A stretch of 6,333 nucleotides of DNA from Candidatus Aegiribacteria sp. Lineage in GTDB: Bacteria; Fermentibacterota; Fermentibacteria; Fermentibacterales; JCC-6. The notes beneath the pieces were generated by a model that had not been told where the DNA came from, made no database searches, and worked only from the letters and a program-made list of their open reading frames with translations. The stretch lies in the NCBI GenBank assembly GCA_030640155.1, contig DAOWJX010000356.1:1-6333 (forward strand). The letters run 5' to 3'. Both the position numbers and the translations under genes were made by a program. Positions 1 to 5,946 of this stretch are shown here, piece after piece; the stretch's first letter is position 1, and the number at the start of each line of letters is the position of its first letter.

Positions 1-122
1 ATAAGACTCTTTGCAACACCCGCCCTATCAGCGATTTCTTTCATTGATGTGCCGGAGAAACCTTTTTCAGCAAAGCATTCCTCCGCTGCATTGAGTATTT
101 CCTCTTTTTTTGCTCCTGACAT
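1..122 (-). CDS. TetR/AcrR-family transcriptional regulator, N-terminal fragment (cut by window edge)
   Basis: The minus strand from 122 down to base 1 encodes 40 codons of a TetR-type DNA-binding domain. Visible residues include EEILNAAEECFAEKGFSGTS (7-26) followed by MKEIADRAGVAKSL (27-40), the helix-turn-helix signature of the family. The ligand-binding C-terminal domain lies outside the window, so the inducer cannot be guessed. Two consecutive ATG codons exist (125-123 and 122-120). The ribosome site GGAAGG lies 3 nt before the first and 6 nt before the second, so the second is preferred. A promoter and an 18-bp palindromic operator lie just upstream, which suggests autorepression. The gene is downstream of and co-directional with the tRNA nucleotidyltransferase, but has its own promoter. 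TetR repressors often control an adjacent efflux or catabolic gene, which would lie to the left and cannot be seen. Confidence 0.88.
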   Translation of the reverse strand, partial: MSGAKKEEILNAAEECFAEKGFSGTSMKEIADRAGVAKSL

Positions 123-171
123 CATTGTCCTTCCATATTTATTACTAAATCCTTTTATTCCTAAATACCTG

Positions 172-189
172 ACTGACCGTTCGGTCAGT
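172..189. promoter_or_regulatory. Putative TetR-family operator (perfect palindrome)
   Basis: The sequence ACTGACCG-TT-CGGTCAGT is a perfect 8-bp inverted repeat with a 2-bp centre. TGACCG-NN-CGGTCA is a common shape for TetR-family binding sites. It lies about 50 bp upstream of the TetR start codon and immediately downstream of the -10 box at 190-195, so a bound dimer would cover the expected transcription start. The palindrome is seen directly; binding by the adjacent regulator is inferred from position and family habit. Confidence 0.8.
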
Positions 190-217
190 ACTATATTCAA
201 AAAAAATTGTCTGTCCA
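190..217 (-). promoter_or_regulatory. Sigma70-like promoter of the TetR-family gene
   Basis: Reading the minus strand, TGGACA (217-212, five of six matches to TTGACA) is followed by a 16-nt spacer containing a run of eight T and then TATAGT (195-190, five of six matches to TATAAT). The predicted start near 183 falls inside the palindrome at 172-189. This explains how the repressor could block its own transcription. The assignment rests on consensus matching only. Confidence 0.6.
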
Positions 218-259
218 GTGCTATCCTTTCTTCTAAACTACCCCACATATACCTGATCT

Positions 260-1657
260 TCAGCAGTTTCTTTCTCGGATCTCCGGATGCTCAATGAGGT
301 AATCCATATAAACCCGCACCTGTGCCATTGCAGGAAGAACACCTTCGTGAACGAGTTCTTCAATGTTTGACAGTATTACACTGATCTCAGGAATTTTTAC
401 CGGATCACTCCCTGCCATACGCAGCAGCTCCTGTCCGAGTTCCTTCGGAAGAATTCGTTCTCCTGAATCCGGGATCATTTCATTCAGTCGTATTCTGAGT
501 TCTCTCAATCTCTTTGAACCATCCTCCGCAAAGTGGGTGCTATGCGCAGCTATGTCAGCAGAGGACAGATCAATAAGACGTTCTAAATACTCCCCTGAAT
601 CCCGGATTAACTTCCGAACAGCCCGATCACTCCACTGCTTCGAATAAAGAACAGGTCTCATATGGTTCTTGACCAGGAAATTAACACATGAACGCTCTTT
701 CTTCGAGAACCTGAAACACTCAGCCACCACGGTCGCAATGAAAGCCCCGATCTCCTCATGCCTGTAGAAGTGAGGATCTCCCCCGTCGTCTATCATTCTT
801 GTCTCCGATTTTCCTATATCATGAAGAAGTGCAGCCCACCGCAAACATTTATCGGTTGATTGCAGATGCCGAATGACTTCGAGAGTATGATTCCAGATAT
901 CGGTACAGTGAGCCTTTCCCTGTCCCACTCCATTCAGTGTGAACATCTCTTCAAATTGAGGTATCATATCCGTCAGGATACCGGATTCCTTCATCGCCTG
1001 AAGGGTATCCGCCACGGAATTCCCATCAGGAGCGGTGAGTATCAGATCCATCTCCAACTTCCAGCGTTCCCTGGAGATGTTCATTATCTCCGTGTGAAGC
1101 TTCGTTACAGTATCAAGAACCGATGGATGAAGAGAGAATCCCAGGCGGCAGGCAAACCGGAAAGCTCTGAGCATCCTGAGCGGATCTTCCCTGAAAGTCA
1201 CATCCGGTTCAAGTGGTGTTCTGATAATACCGTTTTCCAGATCCCACCTGCCTCCGAGAGGATCAATGATCATCCCCTCTTCGCTCATGGCCATCGCATT
1301 GATTGTGAAATCACGCCTTGTCAAATCTTCTTCAAGGTTTTTCCCGAATACTACATCAGGATGGCGGGAACCTTTGCGATAACTTTCCCTGCATCTGTAA
1401 GTTGTTATCTGAACCTCGGTCTTTTCCGACCCGCGGTACAGAAATGTGGCTACAGTTCCAAACTCCATGCCTATTGGAATTGCCTTGAAACCCCCGGACT
1501 CCAGAATATTCCTGGTTACATCGGGCAGAGCACTTGTTGCAAAATCATAATCCCCTGTAGCTCTTCCAAGGAGCAAGTCTCTGACGTACCCTCCAACAAG
1601 ATAAAGCTCTTCTCCCTTATCATGAAAGATCCTGAAAAGACTTTGTGCTATTTCCAT
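260..1657 (-). CDS. cca: tRNA nucleotidyltransferase (CCA-adding enzyme / poly(A) polymerase family) with HD domain
   Basis: A 465-residue class II nucleotidyltransferase that adds or repairs the 3' CCA end of tRNAs in the cytoplasm. The N-terminal catalytic head has LVGGYVRDLLLG (20-31) and the metal-binding GDYDFAT with D36 and D38, then EVQITTYR (81-88) and RRDFTINAMA (114-123). The neck has DPLRMLRAFRFACRLGF (158-174) and ERWKLEMD (197-204), the region that in this family selects ATP and CTP. A C-terminal HD phosphohydrolase-type domain includes H257 and LLHDIGK (277-283, HD at 279-280). Such a domain is found in many bacterial CCA enzymes. Length is normal for HD-containing members. The ATG at 1657 is preceded by a strong GAGAGGAG site. 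CCA-adding, A-adding and poly(A) polymerase members share these motifs, so the exact specificity is not settled. No hairpin terminator follows the stop. Confidence 0.93.
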   Translation of the reverse strand: MEIAQSLFRIFHDKGEELYLVGGYVRDLLLGRATGDYDFATSALPDVTRNILESGGFKAIPIGMEFGTVATFLYRGSEKTEVQITTYRCRESYRKGSRHPDVVFGKNLEEDLTRRDFTINAMAMSEEGMIIDPLGGRWDLENGIIRTPLEPDVTFREDPLRMLRAFRFACRLGFSLHPSVLDTVTKLHTEIMNISRERWKLEMDLILTAPDGNSVADTLQAMKESGILTDMIPQFEEMFTLNGVGQGKAHCTDIWNHTLEVIRHLQSTDKCLRWAALLHDIGKSETRMIDDGGDPHFYRHEEIGAFIATVVAECFRFSKKERSCVNFLVKNHMRPVLYSKQWSDRAVRKLIRDSGEYLERLIDLSSADIAAHSTHFAEDGSKRLRELRIRLNEMIPDSGERILPKELGQELLRMAGSDPVKIPEISVILSNIEELVHEGVLPAMAQVRVYMDYLIEHPEIRERNC

Positions 1658-1703
1658 GATCTCCTCTCACCCTGATACGGCACAGAAATCTGGCAGTACT
1701 TGG

Positions 1704-1731
1704 ATTATATCAAAAAGACTTATCTTTCGAA
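1704..1731 (-). promoter_or_regulatory. Candidate promoter of the tRNA nucleotidyltransferase gene
   Basis: On the minus strand a perfect TATAAT (1709-1704) is preceded, after a 16-nt spacer, by TTCGAA (1731-1726), a weak -35 with three of six consensus matches. The start would lie near 1697, giving a leader of about 40 nt before the ATG at 1657. The -10 box is convincing; the -35 is not. The box lies inside the divergent gap shared with the plus-strand membrane protein gene. Confidence 0.45.
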
Positions 1732-1738
1732 CATACCA

Positions 1739-1746
1739 GGGAAGGA
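1739..1746 (+). promoter_or_regulatory. Shine-Dalgarno site that decides a GTG start
   Basis: GGGAAGGA is followed by the 5-nt spacer ATACC and then GTG at 1752, in frame with the membrane protein. The ATG further upstream in the same frame (1656) lies on top of the start codon of the opposite-strand tRNA enzyme. The 32 residues between the two are polar and unlike the family, so translation from the GTG is favoured. Confidence 0.7.
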
Positions 1747-1751
1747 ATACC

Positions 1752-2732
1752 GTGACTGTATTATTGTCTATCTGGAAGCAGATCAAAGAGGCCGGGAAGG
1801 TCAGTCTTGTTCTTTTCCGAATAATGGTGCCTGTTATTATCGTTGTTAAGGTTCTCAGCGAACTGGGTCTTGTCAAGTACATTGCTTTTGCTTTCGAGCC
1901 TGCAATGAAACTCGTTGGACTTCCCGGAGAAATAGGACTGGTCTGGGCAACCGCAGTTATAACAAACATATATGGCGGTATTGCCATCTTCGCGACCATT
2001 GCCCCGGCTCTTCACCTGTCTACAGCACAGATAACGGTTATGGCCTGCATGATTCTGGTTGCACATTCCATGCCAGTGGAAATATCAATTGCCAGAAAGG
2101 CTGGACTCAGAGTTCGTTTCATGATTCCCTTCAGAATACTGAGCGCTTTCCTGTTTGGCATCGTTCTTCACAGTATCTATAAAATGGGAAATTTCCTGCA
2201 GGATGAAGGGAAAATCTTCTGGGAAGCTGCACCAACTGACAGCACGCTATCTTCCTGGGCTCTATCTCAGCTTCAGAATCTCTCAATCATCTTCCTGATT
2301 GTACTTGGATTGATCATCCTCATGAAAATCCTTGACAAACTCGGAATCACACGGATAATGAATAGACTGCTTGAACCGATTCTGACTTCAATGGGAATAG
2401 GGAAATCAGCAACTACTGTGACCATACTGGGAATGGTGCTGGGGATATCCTATGGAGGAGGTCTAATAATAAGAGACGCCTCTTCAGGAAGGCTTTCCCC
2501 GAAGAACGTGTTCTTCTCAATATCATTGATGGGACTTTCTCATGCCATTGTGGAAGACACGCTTCTGATGATGTCTCTGGGGGGAAACATAACGGGCGTG
2601 CTTCTGGCCAGAGTCGGATTCACATGGCTGGTAATAGCCTGTCTGGTTAAAATCGTAAATAGAATGCCGGACAGAATTTTCTATCGCTACCTGTTCAGGT
2701 CTGCAAATCAACCGGATTCTATCCGGCGGTAA
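1752..2732 (+). CDS. Nucleoside recognition (Gate) domain membrane protein
   Basis: A 326-residue integral membrane protein with two Gate-type halves (roughly 19-140 and 178-300), the helical module shared with nucleoside transporters, FeoB and the sporulation proteins SpmA/SpmB. Hydrophobic segments are visible near 19-35, 61-86, 94-108, 125-142, 177-194, 222-240, 254-266 and 280-300. The halves look related: LVKYIAFAFEPAMKLVGLPG (40-59) matches ITRIMNRLLEPILTSMGI (199-216), and HSMPVE (105-110) matches HAIVEDT (264-270). A His and a Glu four or five residues apart in a membrane segment are typical of these proteins. The loop at about 146-176 joins the halves. The substrate is unknown; 'nucleoside' is a family label and ion or other transport is possible. 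The gene is divergent from the tRNA enzyme with a 94-bp gap, and no partner gene follows on its strand. Confidence 0.8.
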   Translation: MTVLLSIWKQIKEAGKVSLVLFRIMVPVIIVVKVLSELGLVKYIAFAFEPAMKLVGLPGEIGLVWATAVITNIYGGIAIFATIAPALHLSTAQITVMACMILVAHSMPVEISIARKAGLRVRFMIPFRILSAFLFGIVLHSIYKMGNFLQDEGKIFWEAAPTDSTLSSWALSQLQNLSIIFLIVLGLIILMKILDKLGITRIMNRLLEPILTSMGIGKSATTVTILGMVLGISYGGGLIIRDASSGRLSPKNVFFSISLMGLSHAIVEDTLLMMSLGGNITGVLLARVGFTWLVIACLVKIVNRMPDRIFYRYLFRSANQPDSIRR

Positions 2733-2812
2733 AGCCTATTCTATCAGTTCATCAGCCTTATCCGATATTTATTACAACAAATATGAATTAATTATATAAT
2801 AATACAAGATCC

Positions 2813-2831
2813 GGTGCCTGACCCCAAAAAG
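2813..2831. other. GGTGCCTGACCCC motif in a convergent gap (possible repeat-element remnant)
   Basis: The gap 2733-2837 between the stops of two convergent genes is AT-rich and holds no gene. At 2813-2831 it carries GGTGCCTGACCCCAAAAAG, whose complement contains GGGGTCAGGCACC directly behind the Kelch stop codon. From memory, this motif recurs in intergenic regions of many environmental genomes, often near REP-associated Y1 transposases, but only one copy is present here and no transposase is nearby. No stem-loop with a U-tract was found. The assignment is tentative. Confidence 0.25.
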
Positions 2832-2837
2832 TTAGCA

Positions 2838-4127
2838 TTATTTCAGATTCACCATTCTGCCTGTAAATACACTGGAATCGATACTCACACTGTAGTAGTA
2901 GACTCCGGGCGAAACATCATTACCGTTGTCATCTCTGCAATGCCAGAAAACACTGTGTTCTCCGACATTCATCTCTCCATCAGTCAGATTCCATACCATC
3001 CTTCCGGAACAGTCAAAGATTTGGATGGCGACATGTGCTGGTTCTGAAAGGGAATAGTTGATCTGTGTCGAGCCATGAAATGGATTAGGCGATATTTTGA
3101 TGGCTTGAGTTCCTGATGATATTTGATATTCCCCGGATGAAATTCCTACTGACGAAATATGTGCATAGCGAACCGATTTTAAATTGCCGCTCCAGTTCGT
3201 ACCGCCGATAATGTACAGATAGCCGTCATAGGAACAATATCCATGCCCTGAACGCACCTCGGGTAAGTTGGGAAATGAGGTCCATGGATCCAGCGGTCCG
3301 GATGCTTGTATGCCGGCAGTACTTGCTGTGTTGTAGTAAGAGGTAAGACACTGTCCGCCGGTGATGTAAACATTTCCATCTTCCACACAGCAGCCATGCA
3401 ATGCGGATACCGCAGGCAGCGGAGTTGTGGGTGTCCAGGATCCTATCGTACCATCAGGTTGTGATTGCGCGAACCAGACATTGTTGTAGTATGTGAGCGA
3501 GCTGCTGTGCCCACCGGTTATGTACAGATAATCGTCGTACGAGAAGCAACGGCATGCTCTGCGCACAGCAGGCATACTCGTGGTTGTTTCCCAGGTTCCA
3601 ATTGTTCCATCGTCATTTATCTGAGCGAACACGACTTCCGTAAGGTCACTGCTGCCATTGTAACCGCCGATTACATATACGTATCCATTGCAGACTGTCA
3701 TGTTGAAACCGCTGCGGGGCGAAGGTAGATCAGTCGTTGAAGTCCAGGAACCAATCGAGCCCTCCGGCTGTATCTCGGCAGACCAGACATCCGTTCTGTA
3801 GCTGCCGCTTCCCCATCCGCCAAGGACAAAAACGTAGTTGTTATATACAAAACACCCATGATACATACGTCCGCCGGGCAAGCTCGATGTTGACAGCCAT
3901 GGATGTGCCAGCGACCCATCTCCTAATATTTCAGAATACCATACATTGTTATGACCGGCACCCATTTCCTCTCCGCCAATAGTGTATACATATCCGTTAT
4001 GTGCACAGCACGCTGTACACCATCTGGCATAAGGCAGATCAGCAGTTGAAAACCATTGAGCAGTAACAGCTGGTGACAGTATGGCTATCAGGATGAACCA
4101 TATGTGCATTCTTCTACGATCAGACAT
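2838..4127 (-). CDS. Exported six-bladed Kelch-type beta-propeller with C-terminal sorting domain
   Basis: A 429-residue secreted or surface protein. The signal peptide MSDRRRMHIWFILIAILSPA (1-20) ends with probable cleavage after AVTA (20-23). Six repeats of 51-52 residues follow, each with strand pattern GY-VYxxGG; the glycine pairs begin at 51, 103, 154, 205, 257 and 308. Repeats also share LPxxR, NVWxA and a DGTIGSW-like turn. Residues 343-429 form a FlgD-like / type IX-style sorting domain (SPNPF at 346-350, IFDCSGRMV at 370-378, SPGVYYYSV at 406-414). The start at 4127 is preferred to an in-frame ATG at 4160, because GGAGA precedes it by 3 nt and it places RRR directly before the hydrophobic core. 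Kelch propellers bind proteins or sugars and some are enzymes such as galactose oxidase or NanM epimerase; no catalytic set is recognised here. It lies 97 bp behind the BNR_4-type gene, probably acting with it. Confidence 0.85.
   Translation of the reverse strand: MSDRRRMHIWFILIAILSPAVTAQWFSTADLPYARWCTACCAHNGYVYTIGGEEMGAGHNNVWYSEILGDGSLAHPWLSTSSLPGGRMYHGCFVYNNYVFVLGGWGSGSYRTDVWSAEIQPEGSIGSWTSTTDLPSPRSGFNMTVCNGYVYVIGGYNGSSDLTEVVFAQINDDGTIGTWETTTSMPAVRRACRCFSYDDYLYITGGHSSSLTYYNNVWFAQSQPDGTIGSWTPTTPLPAVSALHGCCVEDGNVYITGGQCLTSYYNTASTAGIQASGPLDPWTSFPNLPEVRSGHGYCSYDGYLYIIGGTNWSGNLKSVRYAHISSVGISSGEYQISSGTQAIKISPNPFHGSTQINYSLSEPAHVAIQIFDCSGRMVWNLTDGEMNVGEHSVFWHCRDDNGNDVSPGVYYYSVSIDSSVFTGRMVNLK
3156..4055 (-). 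repeat. Coding tandem repeat: six Kelch blades of about 153 bp
   Basis: Residues 25-324 of the Kelch protein are six units whose paired glycines are spaced 52, 51, 51, 52 and 51 residues apart. The turn motif appears as PEGSIGSW (121-128), DDGTIGTW (172-179) and PDGTIGSW (224-231), and in weaker form as GDGSLAHPW (69-77) and ASGPLDPW (275-282). The similarity is at protein level and suggests expansion by internal duplication, with divergence afterwards. Confidence 0.8.
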
Positions 4128-4165
4128 ACATCTCCATTCGTAAAGGGGAACTGGCTTCATACAGT

Positions 4166-4194
4166 ATTAAAAGCTGATGAAATATGCAGGTTAA
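4166..4194 (-). promoter_or_regulatory. Candidate promoter of the Kelch gene
   Basis: On the minus strand TTAACC (4194-4189, four of six matches) and TTTAAT (4171-4166, five of six) are 17 nt apart. A start near 4159 would exclude the ATG at 4160 and leave about 30 nt before the preferred ATG at 4127. The 97-bp gap also has no terminator, so read-through from the upstream gene remains likely. Consensus matching is the only support. Confidence 0.33.
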
Positions 4195-4224
4195 ATCCTT
4201 TAGCGAACAGGAACAGATTCTATT

Positions 4225-5877
4225 TTATCTCAATATGGTACACATTCTTGTTTCGGTAGTATTCCCGGTTGAAATACGATAGAAGTAGATACCTGAACGA
4301 ATTTCACCCGTATCCCACAGGACAGAATGATTCCCTTCCTGCTGTGTTTCTCCGTTAACGAGGGTTTCCACAAGTTTTCCGCTGATGTCATACACAGTTA
4401 ATGAAACAAAACCTGTTTCCGAAAGAGTATATGAAATCGCTGTATGAAGACTCACAGGATTGGGACTGTTCTGATTGAGTATTACATCCGGAAGCATTCC
4501 TGATGCTGACTGCTCTTCTATGGAAGTGGTTGGTTTCTCCCGTGACAGTATGAAGAAATCGGCACAACTACTTGCATTAAGATAACTTGAGGTCAGCGAA
4601 AGATACGGTGAATCGTCAAGATTGGATGTAAGTACCGGATATCTGTGATCGTAATCGCTTCCGCTTGTTATTTCCTCAACAACATTCCAGGTCTGACCTC
4701 TATCCGTTGTTTTCCATCTCTGTATTTCGCGCATGGGTGTTCCGTAGTACTCGATGTATATGTCGAATTCTTCATCCGTAAGAGAATGTATTCCATATAT
4801 CCACATGAACTCGCCGTTATGAGGTATTACTATTTTCTTCCACTCATCATCTTCCCAGTAGCGCAAATACCAGTCGGCAGGATCAGGGTTGTTGCGCCAT
4901 GTCTCACAATTGGTGAAGTAGATGTTACCTGACGGTGAAAAACATCCCGAACCGAGAGAGGTTATTTCGTTATTTCCAGGAAGGTGCTGCACAAGGCAGT
5001 GGCTGTCCATCTCATCACAGGTGAGAGGTCCCTCTGTGGTGATATTCTTCGTGAAAGAACCATCTATGTTTGTCCAGTTCTCGCCGTCTTCACTGTTCAG
5101 ATAATAGCAGTCCGGGTAACCGTAACCGGGATCACGATCACAGCGATTCACTGCAAGATGGATTCCATCACTGTCACTCTGTGTTATTCTTGCGTGATAT
5201 GCCCAGTAGTTCCGCGCGGTTCCGAAATTTATAATGATGTTTCCGGCATTCCATGTCAAACCGTTATCCGTGGATTTGTACAGAATTATCCGGTAGTGAT
5301 CGTAGTAAGAATCACTTCCATACCTTGATGAAACAAACAGATCACCATTTGCTGTTTTCCAGATTTTAGGATAGCAGTTACCCATTCCAGTTTCATGCAC
5401 CAGCGTGAAACCGGCTGAAGGATCTTCAGGATTCACCGAACGCTTTATCTGATATTTCCCGTTGTGACCACTGCCGCCTGTATTCCACAACTTTTCATGA
5501 ACCACAACTATGTGACCGTCATCAGCAACTATCAGGGCTCCATGCGCATGACAGTCGGTTGCTCCGGGTATTCCGGGCTCAACGCCATATGACTCGGAAA
5601 GCTCTTCGCTATCATGATCGTAATACAGAACCATATTTTCGATGGAGTATCCTGTTCCACCCCGCTGCATCCAAAGGAAATATGTTCTGTTGTAATCTCC
5701 AGAATAGTAATAAATCTGGGGACCGAAATTGCTGGCTGTTATTACCTGTGGATTATGTCCTCTCGATTCGGTTGAATAATAATAACCGTTTGAAATATCG
5801 ATACCCCAGATAATACCCGGCAGAATCATCAATACAGCAATTATCATTGCACCGGATAATATTCCTGTTCTTTTCAT
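4225..5877 (-). CDS. Exported BNR_4-type beta-propeller with Asp-boxes and C-terminal sorting domain
   Basis: A 550-residue secreted protein. The signal peptide (1-25) has MKRTG and a long hydrophobic core, with probable cleavage after WG (24-25). The propeller covers about 26-445. It has Asp-boxes STDNGLTW (202-209) and TTDRGQTW (390-397) and a degenerate one at 262-268. It also has blade motifs of the BNR_4 group: YYDHDSEE (85-92), DCHAHGALIVADDGHIVVVH (108-127), NCYPKIWKTANGDLFVSSRY (167-186) and YHARITQSDSDGIHLAVNR (227-245). BNR_4 includes uncharacterised sialidase-like proteins and relatives of ulvan lyases; the sialidase RIP motif is not seen, so a classical sialidase is unlikely. Residues 464-550 form a FlgD-like sorting domain (SPNP 471-474, LTVYDISGKLVETLVNGE 493-510, SGIYFYRIS 528-536). 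A strong GGGGAGG site precedes the ATG by 8 nt. Substrate unknown; perhaps an acidic polysaccharide. Confidence 0.78.
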   Translation of the reverse strand: MKRTGILSGAMIIAVLMILPGIIWGIDISNGYYYSTESRGHNPQVITASNFGPQIYYYSGDYNRTYFLWMQRGGTGYSIENMVLYYDHDSEELSESYGVEPGIPGATDCHAHGALIVADDGHIVVVHEKLWNTGGSGHNGKYQIKRSVNPEDPSAGFTLVHETGMGNCYPKIWKTANGDLFVSSRYGSDSYYDHYRIILYKSTDNGLTWNAGNIIINFGTARNYWAYHARITQSDSDGIHLAVNRCDRDPGYGYPDCYYLNSEDGENWTNIDGSFTKNITTEGPLTCDEMDSHCLVQHLPGNNEITSLGSGCFSPSGNIYFTNCETWRNNPDPADWYLRYWEDDEWKKIVIPHNGEFMWIYGIHSLTDEEFDIYIEYYGTPMREIQRWKTTDRGQTWNVVEEITSGSDYDHRYPVLTSNLDDSPYLSLTSSYLNASSCADFFILSREKPTTSIEEQSASGMLPDVILNQNSPNPVSLHTAISYTLSETGFVSLTVYDISGKLVETLVNGETQQEGNHSVLWDTGEIRSGIYFYRISTGNTTETRMCTILR

Positions 5878-5901
5878 TTTCTTCCTCCCCTGAAAATGTT
5901 T

Positions 5902-5930
5902 GTCATATTATTATCATAACCGTGTATAAA
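5902..5930 (-). promoter_or_regulatory. Weak candidate promoter of the BNR_4-type gene
   Basis: The 69-bp gap 5878-5946 is AT-rich. On the minus strand TTTATA (5930-5925) and TATGAC (5907-5902) are 17 nt apart with four of six consensus matches each. Transcription would begin near 5895, just before the Shine-Dalgarno site. Other AT-rich hexamers in the gap could serve as well, and co-transcription with the upstream regulator gene is possible. Confidence 0.27.
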
Positions 5931-5946
5931 TCTTTTTGCTTGTATT

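Noticed and set aside
199..215. Run of eight T on the minus strand behind the tRNA enzyme gene as a terminator
   Set aside because: No inverted repeat precedes the T-run. The run is better explained as the spacer of the TetR promoter.
49..297. Plus-strand open frame of 82 codons at the left edge
   Set aside because: It overlaps the TetR coding region, its promoter and operator on the other strand and shows no recognisable protein pattern.
860..1675. Long plus-strand open frame of 271 codons opposite the tRNA enzyme gene
   Set aside because: It lies fully antisense to a gene with clear family motifs, and its translation shows no domain or ribosome site.
1691..1706. TGGCAGTACTTGGAT as a sigma54 promoter for the Gate gene
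   Set aside because: The GG and TTG elements are two bases too close together compared with the -24/-12 pattern.
1700..1726. TTGGAT / TATCTT as a sigma70 promoter for the Gate gene
   Set aside because: The spacer is only 15 nt and the -35 matches poorly (three of six), so it is not reported as a feature.
2711..2725. CCGGAT-TCT-ATCCGG inverted repeat at the end of the Gate gene as a terminator
   Set aside because: The stem is only 6 bp, it lies within the last codons and no U-tract follows, so it is not a convincing intrinsic terminator.
3465..3982. Short frames on both strands inside the Kelch gene
   Set aside because: They are shadows produced by the repetitive coding sequence and have no starts with ribosome sites or recognisable domains.
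4225..5877. Classical sialidase (neuraminidase) call for the BNR protein
   Set aside because: Asp-boxes are present, but the RIP motif and the recognisable arginine triad are not, and other motifs fit the BNR_4 group better.
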